Assembly: GCA_946482165.1 (NCBI GenBank)
Contig: CAMLQS010000149.1
Coordinates: forward strand, 1-11,462
Reading direction: 5' to 3'
DNA: 11,462 bases
Source of the DNA: an uncultured Verrucomicrobiota bacterium
Lineage (GTDB): Bacteria; Verrucomicrobiota; Verrucomicrobiae; Opitutales; Opitutaceae
Of this stretch, positions 1 to 6,852 are shown piece by piece. Both the position numbers and the translations under genes were made by a program. The notes below the pieces were generated by a model. The model was not told the DNA's origin and searched no databases. It saw only the letters and a program-made list of their open reading frames with translations. Each line of letters opens with the position of its first letter. The first letter of the stretch is position 1.

Positions 1-1
1 C

Positions 2-766
2 ACCCTCGAAGCCGCCCGGGCCGTCGCCGCCGAGCTGGGCGCGCGCTTCGTCCGTTTCGACATCACTCCGCTCGTCACCCATACCGAGCGCCTGCTCGCC
101 GACTATCTTGGACGTGCGCTCGACTGGGAGCGCGACGACATCACGCGGCAAAACATCCAGGCGCGCGTCCGCAATCCTCCCATCTGGGCCATCGCCAACG
201 CGGAGAACTTTCTCCTCCTCACCACCAGCAACCGCAGCGAGGCCACCGTCGGCTACTGCACCATGGATGGTGACACCGCCGGCAGCCTCGCGCCTGTCGC
301 CGGCATCGACAAAGTTTTCCTCCGCAGCTGGCTCGCCTGGGCACGCGACGCCTACGATCTGCCTGCGCTGGATCTCGTCGTGCGTCAGGCTCCGACCGCC
401 GAACTCAAGCCCGGCGCCTACCACCAGACCGACGAGGCAGACCTCGGCGGTTCTTATGCCCTGATCAATCGCATCCAGAAGCTGCTCGTCGTGGAAAAGA
501 AGAGCCCGCGCGACATTCTGCACGTGCTCGCCGGTCCCGCCGAATTCGGCGCAAACCTGAGCAAGGCCCAGCTGCTTCAGGCCGTGACTAGGATTCTCAC
601 GCTCTGGAGCCGCAATCAATGGAAGCGCGAGCGCTACGCTCCCTCGTTTCATCTCGATGACGAGAACCTCGATCCGCGGACCTGGTGTCGTTACCCGATC
701 CTGTCGGGAAACTACACCTACGAGTTGGAGGAACTTCGAGCCGAGCTAGCTTCACTCACCCGCTGA
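2..766 (+). CDS. nadE: NAD+ synthetase, C-terminal part (5' truncated by window edge)
   Basis: This is the last 254 residues of an NAD synthetase, which amidates nicotinic acid adenine dinucleotide to NAD+ in the cytoplasm using ATP. The frame is open from base 2 without a start, so the gene begins upstream. The ATP-pyrophosphatase-type domain is recognisable by TTSNRSEATVGY (codons around 220-260), which corresponds to the family's GTxNKSExxxGY, followed by the GD, aspartate/proline and 'K-x-x-x-R-x-W-L' region. Near the end, RNQWKRERYAPSFHLDDEN is typical of the long glutamine-dependent enzymes. Whether the N-terminal glutaminase (nitrilase-like) domain is present cannot be seen. The stop lies 5 bp before the NrtR-like gene, so the two are probably cotranscribed. 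The family assignment is firm; the glutamine-dependent subtype is an inference from the C-terminal tail. Confidence 0.93.
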   Translation, partial: TLEAARAVAAELGARFVRFDITPLVTHTERLLADYLGRALDWERDDITRQNIQARVRNPPIWAIANAENFLLLTTSNRSEATVGYCTMDGDTAGSLAPVAGIDKVFLRSWLAWARDAYDLPALDLVVRQAPTAELKPGAYHQTDEADLGGSYALINRIQKLLVVEKKSPRDILHVLAGPAEFGANLSKAQLLQAVTRILTLWSRNQWKRERYAPSFHLDDENLDPRTWCRYPILSGNYTYELEELRAELASLTR

Positions 767-771
767 CCCCC

Positions 772-1446
772 ATGCCACGCCATACCTACGACTACCCCCG
801 TCCCGCCGTCGCCGTGGATCTCGTCCTCTTCGGCATCAAGGAGCAGCGCCTCGTCGTGCTGCGCGGTCGCCGCGCCGCCGCGCCGCACAAGGGGCGCGTG
901 TGCTTACCCGGCACCTACGTGAGGGAAACCGAAAGCGCCGACGACGCCTGTGCGCGCAAGATCAAATCCATCGGCCTGGAGCACACCTACCTGGAGCAGC
1001 TCTACACCTTCACCGCGCCGGATCGCGATCCGCGTGAACGGGTCGTATCCATCGCCCACTACGGCCTGATTCCCGTGCCGGCCGCCGTGCCCGGAGGTGA
1101 CGACAAGATCGACCTGCTCGAATGGGTGGAGCCTGCCGACGATTCCAAGCCCTGGGCCTTCGATCACGGCGAAATCCTCGCCAAGGCGGTCGAACGCCTG
1201 CAGGCGAAGATCCAATACGCGCCGGTCTCGACGCACTTCTTTGCCGACGACTTCACGCTCACCGAGCTGAGCCTCGTCTACGGCGCCATCTTGGGTCGGA
1301 AACTCGACCTCTCCAATTTCCGTCGCGATCTCATCAAGCAAGACCTTGTCGTGCCCGTCGGCACGCGCCGAGTTCGCGGCCCGGAGGCGACCACCTACCG
1401 CTGGAACTGGAAGAACAAGAAGCCGTTCTTCCTCTCGCTCGGCTGA
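772..1446 (+). CDS. nrtR: NrtR-type transcriptional regulator of NAD metabolism (degenerate Nudix plus winged helix)
   Basis: The protein has 224 residues. Residues about 10-145 form a Nudix-like fold, and residues about 150-220 form the C-terminal winged helix seen in NrtR (FTLTELSLVYGAILGRKLDL, then NFRRDL). Members of this family repress NAD biosynthesis genes, and in characterised cases ADP-ribose releases them from DNA. The Nudix box at residues 47-69 starts LPGTYV and ends IGL, but every catalytic acidic position has changed: T53, R62, K65 and S66 stand where glutamates belong. The protein should therefore bind ligand rather than hydrolyse it. ATG 772 is chosen because the upstream part of the frame lies inside nadE and the family starts just before the YPRPAVAVDLV strand. 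There is no clear Shine-Dalgarno. Two palindromes immediately downstream are its probable operators. Confidence 0.88.
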   Translation: MPRHTYDYPRPAVAVDLVLFGIKEQRLVVLRGRRAAAPHKGRVCLPGTYVRETESADDACARKIKSIGLEHTYLEQLYTFTAPDRDPRERVVSIAHYGLIPVPAAVPGGDDKIDLLEWVEPADDSKPWAFDHGEILAKAVERLQAKIQYAPVSTHFFADDFTLTELSLVYGAILGRKLDLSNFRRDLIKQDLVVPVGTRRVRGPEATTYRWNWKNKKPFFLSLG

Positions 1447-1448
1447 AA

Positions 1449-1463
1449 TAGTCATTTTGACCA
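1449..1463. promoter_or_regulatory. Putative NrtR operator, site 1
   Basis: TAGTC-ATTTT-GACCA is an inverted repeat with a GTC-N5-GAC core and one mismatch in the flanks. It sits 3 bp after the nrtR stop codon. It resembles site 2 in core and spacer length, which suggests one dimeric protein binds both. Assigning it to NrtR is an inference from location beside the nrtR gene and ahead of NAD genes. Confidence 0.55.
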
Positions 1464-1489
1464 AACAGACTTGACGCGGCCTTCTGGAT

Positions 1490-1504
1490 TGGTCAAAAAG
1501 ACCA
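1490..1504. promoter_or_regulatory. Putative NrtR operator, site 2
   Basis: TGGTC-AAAAA-GACCA is a perfect 5+5 inverted repeat around a 5-nt spacer, ending 6 bp before the pncA start codon. Its centre is 41 bp from that of site 1, close to four helical turns, so the two sites face the same side of the DNA. A protein bound here would cover the pncA translation start region and probably its promoter. No convincing -35/-10 pair could be fixed in the gap; TTGACG (1471-1476) lies between the two sites but lacks a good partner. Confidence 0.62.
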
Positions 1505-1510
1505 TACAAT

Positions 1511-2077
1511 ATGAAGCCTGTCACTCCTCCCGCTAAAACCGCCCTTCTCGTGGTCGATGTTCAGAACGATTTCATGGAGGGCGGCGCCCTGGCCGTCCCC
1601 GGAGCGGCCGAGATTCTGCCTGTGATCAATGAGCGCCTGGGCGCCGACGATTATGGCGTGAAGATCGGCACCCAGGATATGCATCCCGCCGACCACGCTT
1701 CTTTCGCCGTCTGGCCGAAGCACTGCGTCGAGGGCACCCGTGGCGCCGAGCTGCATCCGCTCCTCCGCAAGGACCGCATGCATGTGGTGTGGCGGAAGGG
1801 CTTGGAGACCGAGGTGGATTCGTATGGGGCTTGTTACGACAACGCCGGCAAACCCACGCGCCTCGTCGAGCTTTTGCAGGCTCACGGCGTGACCGCCGTC
1901 GACGTCGTCGGGCTCGCGACGGACTACTGCGTCGGCAACACCGCGCTTCAGGCCGCGCGGCATTTCAAGACGCGCGTGCTGCTCCCCGCCTGCCGCGGCG
2001 TCGGGATCAAGCCGACGGACGTCCCCGACATGTTGGAGCGTCTGCGCGGAGCCGGCGTCGAACTCGTGGAGGCCTGA
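1511..2077 (+). CDS. pncA: Nicotinamidase
   Basis: The protein has 188 residues and belongs to the isochorismatase-like hydrolases; it deamidates nicotinamide to nicotinate, feeding the Preiss-Handler route. The catalytic triad is visible: D16 in VVDVQNDF, K96 in VVWRKGLE and C140 in GLATDYCVGNTA. Metal ligands of characterised PncA enzymes align with D56, H58, H62 (QDMHPADH) and H71 (WPKHCV). Length and motif order are typical, so the enzyme should be active. ATG 1511 gives a short lead before the first strand; no Shine-Dalgarno precedes it. It is the first gene after the paired palindromes and is followed by nadD after 2 bp. Nicotinate phosphoribosyltransferase, the next step, is not in the window. 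Confidence 0.95.
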   Translation: MKPVTPPAKTALLVVDVQNDFMEGGALAVPGAAEILPVINERLGADDYGVKIGTQDMHPADHASFAVWPKHCVEGTRGAELHPLLRKDRMHVVWRKGLETEVDSYGACYDNAGKPTRLVELLQAHGVTAVDVVGLATDYCVGNTALQAARHFKTRVLLPACRGVGIKPTDVPDMLERLRGAGVELVEA

Positions 2078-2079
2078 CT

Positions 2080-2715
2080 ATGCCGACGCTCCCGCCACGC
2101 ACCGCCCTTTACGGAGGCGCCTTCAATCCGCCCACGCTGGGCCACCTTGCGGTGGTGCGGCGCCTCCTGAGGGCCGGTTTCGACCGGGTGTTGGTCATGC
2201 CCTGCCACGGGCACACCTTCGGCAAGGCGCTCGCGCCGGCGCCTGATCGTCTGGCCTTGGCGCGCGCCTGCTTCGCCGACCTGCCTGGGGCGGTCGTATC
2301 CAGCTTCGAAATCGACGCTCGGCTCGGCGGATCGACTTACGAGCTGCTTCAGCGCCTTCGATGCGATCCCGATCACGCGGAGACCGAATTTTTCGTGGTG
2401 ATCGGGAGCGACGAAGCGAACTTGTTGCACCGCTGGAAACGCGCCGACGAGCTGTGCGAAGAGGCTCGTTTTGTTATCATCCCTCGTCGCGGCCACGCGC
2501 TCGATCAGCGCGCGGCTTGGGCCGGCGATCCCCGTCACCAGATTCTGGAGGATGATGGCAGTCTGCCCGAAGCAGCCTCCACGGACGCACGCGCTGCTCT
2601 GCACGCGGGCGACACGGAAGCCACTCGTCGTCTTCTTCCTGAGTCGGTGTTCACCGAAATTCACGCGCGTCGTCTCTACACACCACAAATCCAGCCCGAG
2701 TTCGCTCACTCCTAA
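2080..2715 (+). CDS. nadD: Nicotinate-nucleotide adenylyltransferase
   Basis: The protein has 211 residues and belongs to the nucleotidyltransferase superfamily; it joins nicotinate mononucleotide to AMP to give nicotinic acid adenine dinucleotide, the NadE substrate. The nucleotide-binding motif YGGAFNPPTLGH lies at residues 11-22, with the (H/T)xGH signature present as TLGH. FFVVIGSDEANLLHRW (104-119) matches the substrate-binding stretch. The C-terminal phosphate-binding motif, usually SSTxIR, appears as STDAR (167-171), so it is present but modified. GGAGG at 2068-2072, seven bases before ATG 2080, is one of the few good ribosome binding sites here and fixes the start. The stop overlaps the next start as TAATG. 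Specificity for nicotinate rather than nicotinamide mononucleotide is inferred from the pncA and nadE neighbours. Confidence 0.88.
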   Translation: MPTLPPRTALYGGAFNPPTLGHLAVVRRLLRAGFDRVLVMPCHGHTFGKALAPAPDRLALARACFADLPGAVVSSFEIDARLGGSTYELLQRLRCDPDHAETEFFVVIGSDEANLLHRWKRADELCEEARFVIIPRRGHALDQRAAWAGDPRHQILEDDGSLPEAASTDARAALHAGDTEATRRLLPESVFTEIHARRLYTPQIQPEFAHS

Positions 2716-3695
2716 TGAAACCCGTTCCCACTTGCGGCGCCGTCCGTCGACTCACCGACCAGCGCCACCTCAACCTCTTCACGCTTGATGTGCATCACGG
2801 CGACAGCGTTCGTCCGTGGACTTTCGCTTCGCGGCGAGAGACGCCGCGCCCGGGAGTGAGCGGACATGGCGGGGATGCCGTAGTCGTCATCGCTGTGGTT
2901 GATCGCCAGGGTGAGCCCTGCTTGCTGACGATCCGAGAATTTCGTCCGGTGCTGGGTGCCCATGAACTGTCTTTGCCTGCGGGCATTATTGACCCGGGCG
3001 AGGATGCCGCGACCGCGGCCGCACGGGAGCTTTGGGAAGAAACCGGCCTGCGCTTGCGCCGTGTCGCCCACGTATCTCCGCCGGTCGCGTCTTCGGCCGG
3101 GCTGACCGACGAGACCGTGGTCTACGTTTATGGAGAGGCCGAGGGCGACTTTTCCCAGGCTCATTTGGAGGAGCACGAGCACATCGACGCTCGCTTGCTC
3201 AATCTTGCCGAACTCCGCGACTTGCTGGCCGCTCCTGGACAGGACGTTTTCGGAGGACGCTTCTACGCGATCGCGATGGGATTTGTGATCGCTGGAGCGA
3301 TCACGCTTCCGAATCCGCCTCCGCCAAGTGCGGACATGCAGGCCCACATCACCTTGTATCGTCCGGTTGGCCCGAAGGAACTCGCGCTCATCCAGGAAAG
3401 CGGTTTCCGCGCCTTCCCGCCGCGTTTGCGCGAACAGCCTATCTTCTATCCGGTGCTCAACGAAGCCTACGCGGTGCAGATCGCGCGCGACTGGAACGTG
3501 CGCGAATCCGGCGCAGGCTACGTGACGCGGTTCCAGGTGCCCGCCGCTTTGCTGACGCGTTACCAACGTCAGGTCGTGGGCGCCGCCCGCCACGAGGAGC
3601 TGTGGGTGCCGGCCGAGGATCTGGAGGAGTTTAACCGCCAGATTCGCGGGCTCATCGAAGTCATTGCGGAGTTCCACTCCGAGCCCCGCGCATGA
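2715..3695 (+). CDS. Nudix ADP-ribose pyrophosphatase-like domain fused to a C-terminal ADP-ribosylation-associated domain
   Basis: The protein has 326 residues. Residues about 50-195 are a Nudix hydrolase with a perfect box from G90 to L112: G, five residues, E96, seven residues, then RELWEETGL. The preceding IREFRPVLGAHELSLPAG resembles ADP-ribose pyrophosphatases, which split ADP-ribose to AMP and ribose 5-phosphate. A proline-rich linker (199-204) leads to a second domain (about 208-320) containing HITLYRPVGPKEL, IFYPVLNEAYAVQIARDWN and HEELWVPAEDLEEFN. I recognise this domain from small stand-alone bacterial proteins that databases have labelled 'ADP-ribosylation/crystallin J1'. Its strand order and placed residues (H211 or R216, Y245/Y252, E294/E295) recall an ADP-ribosyltransferase fold, but that is an inference. 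The TAATG overlap with nadD implies coupled translation. Substrate and second-domain function are unproven. Confidence 0.85.
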   Translation: MKPVPTCGAVRRLTDQRHLNLFTLDVHHGDSVRPWTFASRRETPRPGVSGHGGDAVVVIAVVDRQGEPCLLTIREFRPVLGAHELSLPAGIIDPGEDAATAAARELWEETGLRLRRVAHVSPPVASSAGLTDETVVYVYGEAEGDFSQAHLEEHEHIDARLLNLAELRDLLAAPGQDVFGGRFYAIAMGFVIAGAITLPNPPPPSADMQAHITLYRPVGPKELALIQESGFRAFPPRLREQPIFYPVLNEAYAVQIARDWNVRESGAGYVTRFQVPAALLTRYQRQVVGAARHEELWVPAEDLEEFNRQIRGLIEVIAEFHSEPRA

Positions 3696-3708
3696 GGGGC
3701 GTTTGGTC

Positions 3709-4770
3709 ATGAAAACATCTCCCGTTTTTGTCTCCGCCGACCGATTCGCCGGTGTTCTGCTAGGCACCGCGGTCGGCGATGCGCTTGGGCTTCCCGCCGA
3801 AGGGCTGAGCCCGCAGGTGATCGCTAGGCGCTGGAAAGGGCCCTGGCGCCATCGTTTCATCTTCGGTCGGGGACTGTTGAGCGACGACACCGAGCACACC
3901 GTGATGGTGATCCAGAGTCTTCTTGATCACCCGACGGACCCGGAAGCGTTTCAGCGGGCGCTCGCCTGGCGCTTGCGCGGATGGTTGCTGGCGCTGCCCG
4001 CCGGAGTGGGGCTGGCCACTGCTCGCTCCATATTGAAACTATGGCTCGGTTTCCCACCGCATAGCAGCGGCGTGGCCTCGGCCGGCAATGGACCGGCGAT
4101 GCGGAGCGCGGTCCTCGGCGTCTTCTTTGCGGATGATGAGGCGATGCGTCGTCGCTTCGTCGAAGCGTCGACGCGGCTCACCCACACCGATCCGCGGGCG
4201 CTCACTGCGGCGCTGGCCGTCGCGGAAATCGCCGCAGCAGTCTGCGCCGGTAGAGCGGACGAGTCATCCTTGGCGAATTTGCGCCCCTTGGGCCGCGATC
4301 CGGAGTGGGGGAGTGTTGTCGATGAATTGGAGCGCGCGCAGGCGGATGGGCTGAGCGTGGCTGATTTTGCGAAGCGCCTGGGCTTGGAGAACGGCGTGAC
4401 CGGCTACGCGCTCCACAGTGTCCCTGTGGCGATCTATGCGTGGTGGCGACATCGCGGAGACTATCGGGCCACACTGACCGCGGTCTTAGGTTGCGGCGGC
4501 GACACCGACACGGTCGGAGCCATCGCCGGCGCGCTCGCCGGAGCGGAGGTCGGCGTCACACGCATTCCCCGAGAACTCGTCGACGGCATCGTCGAGTGGC
4601 CGCGCTCGATCAGCTGGCTGCGACGTCTCGCGGATCGGCTTCATCGGCAGGCCCAGGTTTCCGAGCCGTCCAAGGCGCTGCCCGTTTTCTGGCCCGCCAT
4701 TCTGCCGCGCAACCTGGTGTTTCTTCTCATCGTGCTCGCCCACGGCTTTGCCCGGCTCCTGCCCCGTTAG
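3709..4770 (+). CDS. ADP-ribosylglycohydrolase family protein with hydrophobic C-terminal tail
   Basis: The protein has 353 residues and belongs to the ADP-ribosylglycohydrolase (ARH/DraG-like) family, which removes ADP-ribose from modified substrates with two magnesium ions. Family motifs are in order: GVLLGTAVGDALGLPAEG (15-32), metal-binding SDDT (58-61), GNGPAMRS, and GCGGDTDTVGAIAG (261 onward, with D265, D267 and T268). All expected metal ligands are present, so activity is likely. Residues 332-353 form an extra hydrophobic tail (NLVFLLIVLAHGF flanked by arginines) that could tether the enzyme to the membrane. ATG 3709 is preferred over longer in-frame starts because GAGGGG (3694-3699) sits nine bases upstream and the glycohydrolase domain begins soon after. 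It lies 13 bp after the Nudix fusion gene. The natural target is unknown. Confidence 0.9.
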   Translation: MKTSPVFVSADRFAGVLLGTAVGDALGLPAEGLSPQVIARRWKGPWRHRFIFGRGLLSDDTEHTVMVIQSLLDHPTDPEAFQRALAWRLRGWLLALPAGVGLATARSILKLWLGFPPHSSGVASAGNGPAMRSAVLGVFFADDEAMRRRFVEASTRLTHTDPRALTAALAVAEIAAAVCAGRADESSLANLRPLGRDPEWGSVVDELERAQADGLSVADFAKRLGLENGVTGYALHSVPVAIYAWWRHRGDYRATLTAVLGCGGDTDTVGAIAGALAGAEVGVTRIPRELVDGIVEWPRSISWLRRLADRLHRQAQVSEPSKALPVFWPAILPRNLVFLLIVLAHGFARLLPR

Positions 4771-4812
4771 CCCTTCCCTCCGTTTCCCCTCATCATCCAA
4801 CCCACGCTAACC

Positions 4813-5841
4813 ATGTTCGGCATCTGCTTCATCAAGGTCCAACCGACCACCTACCTGCTTGAGTATCGCAAGGGCCGCCTCGTCCGCGAGGGCGCCGGCC
4901 TCGCTTTCTTCTACTACGCTCCCACCACCTCGCTGGTCGCCGTCCCGACCGCCAGCGACGAGGTTCCGTTCATCTTCGAGGAGACTACGGCGGATTTTCA
5001 AAAGATCACCATTCAGGGACAGATCACCTACCGGGTGGCGGATCCGAAACGTTTGGCCGCCCTCATGAATTTCACCCTCGCGCCCAACGGGCATAGTTAC
5101 GTTTCCGAGGATCCGACAAAGCTACCCCAACGCCTGATCAACATCGTGAACGTGCAGGCGCGTGCGCAGGTGCAACGTTTGCCTCTGCGTCAGGCGGTGC
5201 GGGAATCGGATGCCTTGGTCGAAGCGATCCGGCCCAAGCTCGTCCAATCACCGGAAGTCGCCGCCCTCGGTCTGGAGATTTTGGGCTTCTCGATTTTGGC
5301 CATCCGTCCCACGCCCGAGACGGCACGCGCTCTGGAGGCGGAAACGCGGGAGCAATTGCTCAAAGAAGCCGACGAAGCGGTGTTCCGCCGCCGCAACGCC
5401 GCAGTTGAAAACGAGCGCGCGATCAAGGAGAGCGAACTGAACACGGAGAACGCGGTCGAACTCAAGAAGCGCCAGATCCGCGAGACCAAGATGGACGCGG
5501 AATTCGCGATCCAGGAAAAGCACCGCACGCTGCGTGAGGCCGAGATGGCCGGCAGCGTCGCCTTGGAGCAACGCAAGCGGGAGCTGGTGGAATTAAGTGC
5601 GACCAACGCCCGCGCCGAGGCCGACGCCCGGGCTTACGGAGTGGAGGTCACGATCAAGGCCCTGGGCAGCGGGGACGCCCGCACTCTGCAGGCGCTCGCC
5701 AACGCCGGCATGAAACCGGAGCAGTTGATCGCCGTGGCTTTTCAGGAGATTGCCGGCAAGGCGGAGAAGATCGGCCAGCTCAACATCTCGCCCGACCTCC
5801 TGCGCGAGTTGATGACCGACAAAGCCCTCGCCCCCGGATGA
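4813..5841 (+). CDS. SPFH/band-7 domain protein with long coiled coil
   Basis: The protein has 342 residues. Residues about 5-165 resemble an SPFH (stomatin/prohibitin/flotillin) domain: a beta-rich start with FIFEETTADFQKITIQGQ followed by ITYRVADPKR, then helices ending in GLEILGFSILAIRPTPE. Residues about 170-275 are rich in E, K, R and A with an EAETREQLLKEADEAVF-type pattern that predicts a coiled coil, as in oligomeric SPFH scaffolds. The C terminus (285-342) is compact and ends soon after LNISPDLLREL. No signal peptide or clear transmembrane segment is seen; the FGICFI start is too short, so membrane contact would need hydrophobic insertion or a partner. It sits 42 bp after the glycohydrolase and shares a 4-bp overlap with the NAD kinase-like gene. 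Its client is unknown. Confidence 0.88.
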   Translation: MFGICFIKVQPTTYLLEYRKGRLVREGAGLAFFYYAPTTSLVAVPTASDEVPFIFEETTADFQKITIQGQITYRVADPKRLAALMNFTLAPNGHSYVSEDPTKLPQRLINIVNVQARAQVQRLPLRQAVRESDALVEAIRPKLVQSPEVAALGLEILGFSILAIRPTPETARALEAETREQLLKEADEAVFRRRNAAVENERAIKESELNTENAVELKKRQIRETKMDAEFAIQEKHRTLREAEMAGSVALEQRKRELVELSATNARAEADARAYGVEVTIKALGSGDARTLQALANAGMKPEQLIAVAFQEIAGKAEKIGQLNISPDLLRELMTDKALAPG

Positions 5842-6797
5842 ATCGTCTCACGGAGAACAAGCTCGTCTTGATCGTGCGCGAGACGCGGCTGGATGAGTTG
5901 AAGGCGCGCTTCAACACCGTCGCCCAGGCGCGCTTTTACGTGGAGCGTCTGGGCGGTGACTTCGACGACTATGAGCGCGAGCACGCCGCCTATATCGCGG
6001 CCGTCATGGAAGTGCGGCAGTCGCTTTCCGTGTTGGGTCGGGTGCAGGTGGTGCCGCGCGCCTTGCTTCCCAATTTCCTCTTTGGTGCGGATGACGTCGT
6101 TGTGGCGGTGGGGCAGGACGGTCTGGTTGCGAACACGCTCAAATATCTGAACGAACAGCCTCTCATCGGAGTGAACCCCGATCGCTCCCGCTACGATGGT
6201 CAGCTTCTGCCATTCGTGCCTCGTGACCTGGCCAAGATTATTCCCGAGGTGCTGCGCGGCTGCCGCCCGATGCGTGGAGTGACGATGGCCAAGGCGGAGC
6301 TGAACAACGGACAGACGCTCTACGCGGTGAACGACCTTTTTCTCGGTCCGAAGAGTCACGGCTCCGCGCGGTATGTGCTGCGCCACGATGGCAACGAGGA
6401 GACTCAGTCCTCCAGCGGCATCATCGTTTCGACCGGCCTGGGATCGACGGGCTGGCTCGCCAGTTTGATTACCGGCGCGCGCGGTATCGCCCGAGCCGTC
6501 GAAGGACCGAGGGGCCGAGTCCTCGTCGAGCAACATGGAGCAGCGGTTTCGATTTCTGCAGAGTGGGATTCAGCGCAGCTTTTCTACACCGTGCGTGAAC
6601 CGTTCCCGAGTCGGACCACGCGCACCGAAATGGTATTCGGATGTGTGTCGGATCAGGCCCCGCTTGAGATAGAATCGCTCATGCCGGAACGAGGCGTGAT
6701 CTTCAGCGACGGTTTCGAGAACGATTTTCTCGAGTTCAACGCAGGGACAAAGGCGCGGATAAGGAGGGCTGAACGCCAAGGGCGTCTGGTTGTTTGA
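5838..6797 (+). CDS. Divergent NAD kinase-like protein
   Basis: The protein has 319 residues and the motif layout of the NAD kinase superfamily. VVVAVGQDGLVANTLKYL (87-104) stands where NAD kinases have GGDGT; the second glycine is Q93. PLIGVNPDRSRYDG (108-121) matches the GVN stretch, AVNDLFLG (163-170) carries the substrate-binding N-D pair, IIVSTGLGSTGW (195-206) matches the TGSTAY loop, and IFSDGFENDFLEF (288-300) resembles the last core strands. The first 80 residues are an extension absent from ordinary bacterial NadK. It could phosphorylate NAD to NADP, phosphorylate another lipid or nucleotide, or only bind NAD. The 4-bp ATGA overlap with the SPFH gene strongly suggests cotranslation and a joint function. 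It appears to be the last gene of the block. I give no gene symbol because activity is uncertain. Confidence 0.75.
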   Translation: MNRLTENKLVLIVRETRLDELKARFNTVAQARFYVERLGGDFDDYEREHAAYIAAVMEVRQSLSVLGRVQVVPRALLPNFLFGADDVVVAVGQDGLVANTLKYLNEQPLIGVNPDRSRYDGQLLPFVPRDLAKIIPEVLRGCRPMRGVTMAKAELNNGQTLYAVNDLFLGPKSHGSARYVLRHDGNEETQSSSGIIVSTGLGSTGWLASLITGARGIARAVEGPRGRVLVEQHGAAVSISAEWDSAQLFYTVREPFPSRTTRTEMVFGCVSDQAPLEIESLMPERGVIFSDGFENDFLEFNAGTKARIRRAERQGRLVV

Positions 6798-6852
6798 TCG
6801 TAATCGTGCGTCTTGAGGGATTGTGCGCGCCTCCTTGTTCACCCGATGAAAA

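Noticed and set aside
685..771. Upstream start for the NrtR gene
   Set aside because: It would overlap 82 bases of nadE, and the added residues have no resemblance to the family.
1505..1510. TACAAT as the -10 box of pncA
   Set aside because: It touches the start codon, so transcription would begin inside the gene, and no acceptable -35 lies 16-18 bp upstream.
3336..3695. Separate gene for the C-terminal domain of the Nudix fusion, starting at the internal ATG
   Set aside because: No ribosome binding site precedes it, the frame is continuous, and a proline-rich linker joins the two domains. Alternative internal initiation cannot be fully excluded.
2712..3899. A 395-codon open frame on the minus strand
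   Set aside because: It is antisense to the Nudix fusion gene and the start of the glycohydrolase, both of which carry clear family motifs in the sense direction.
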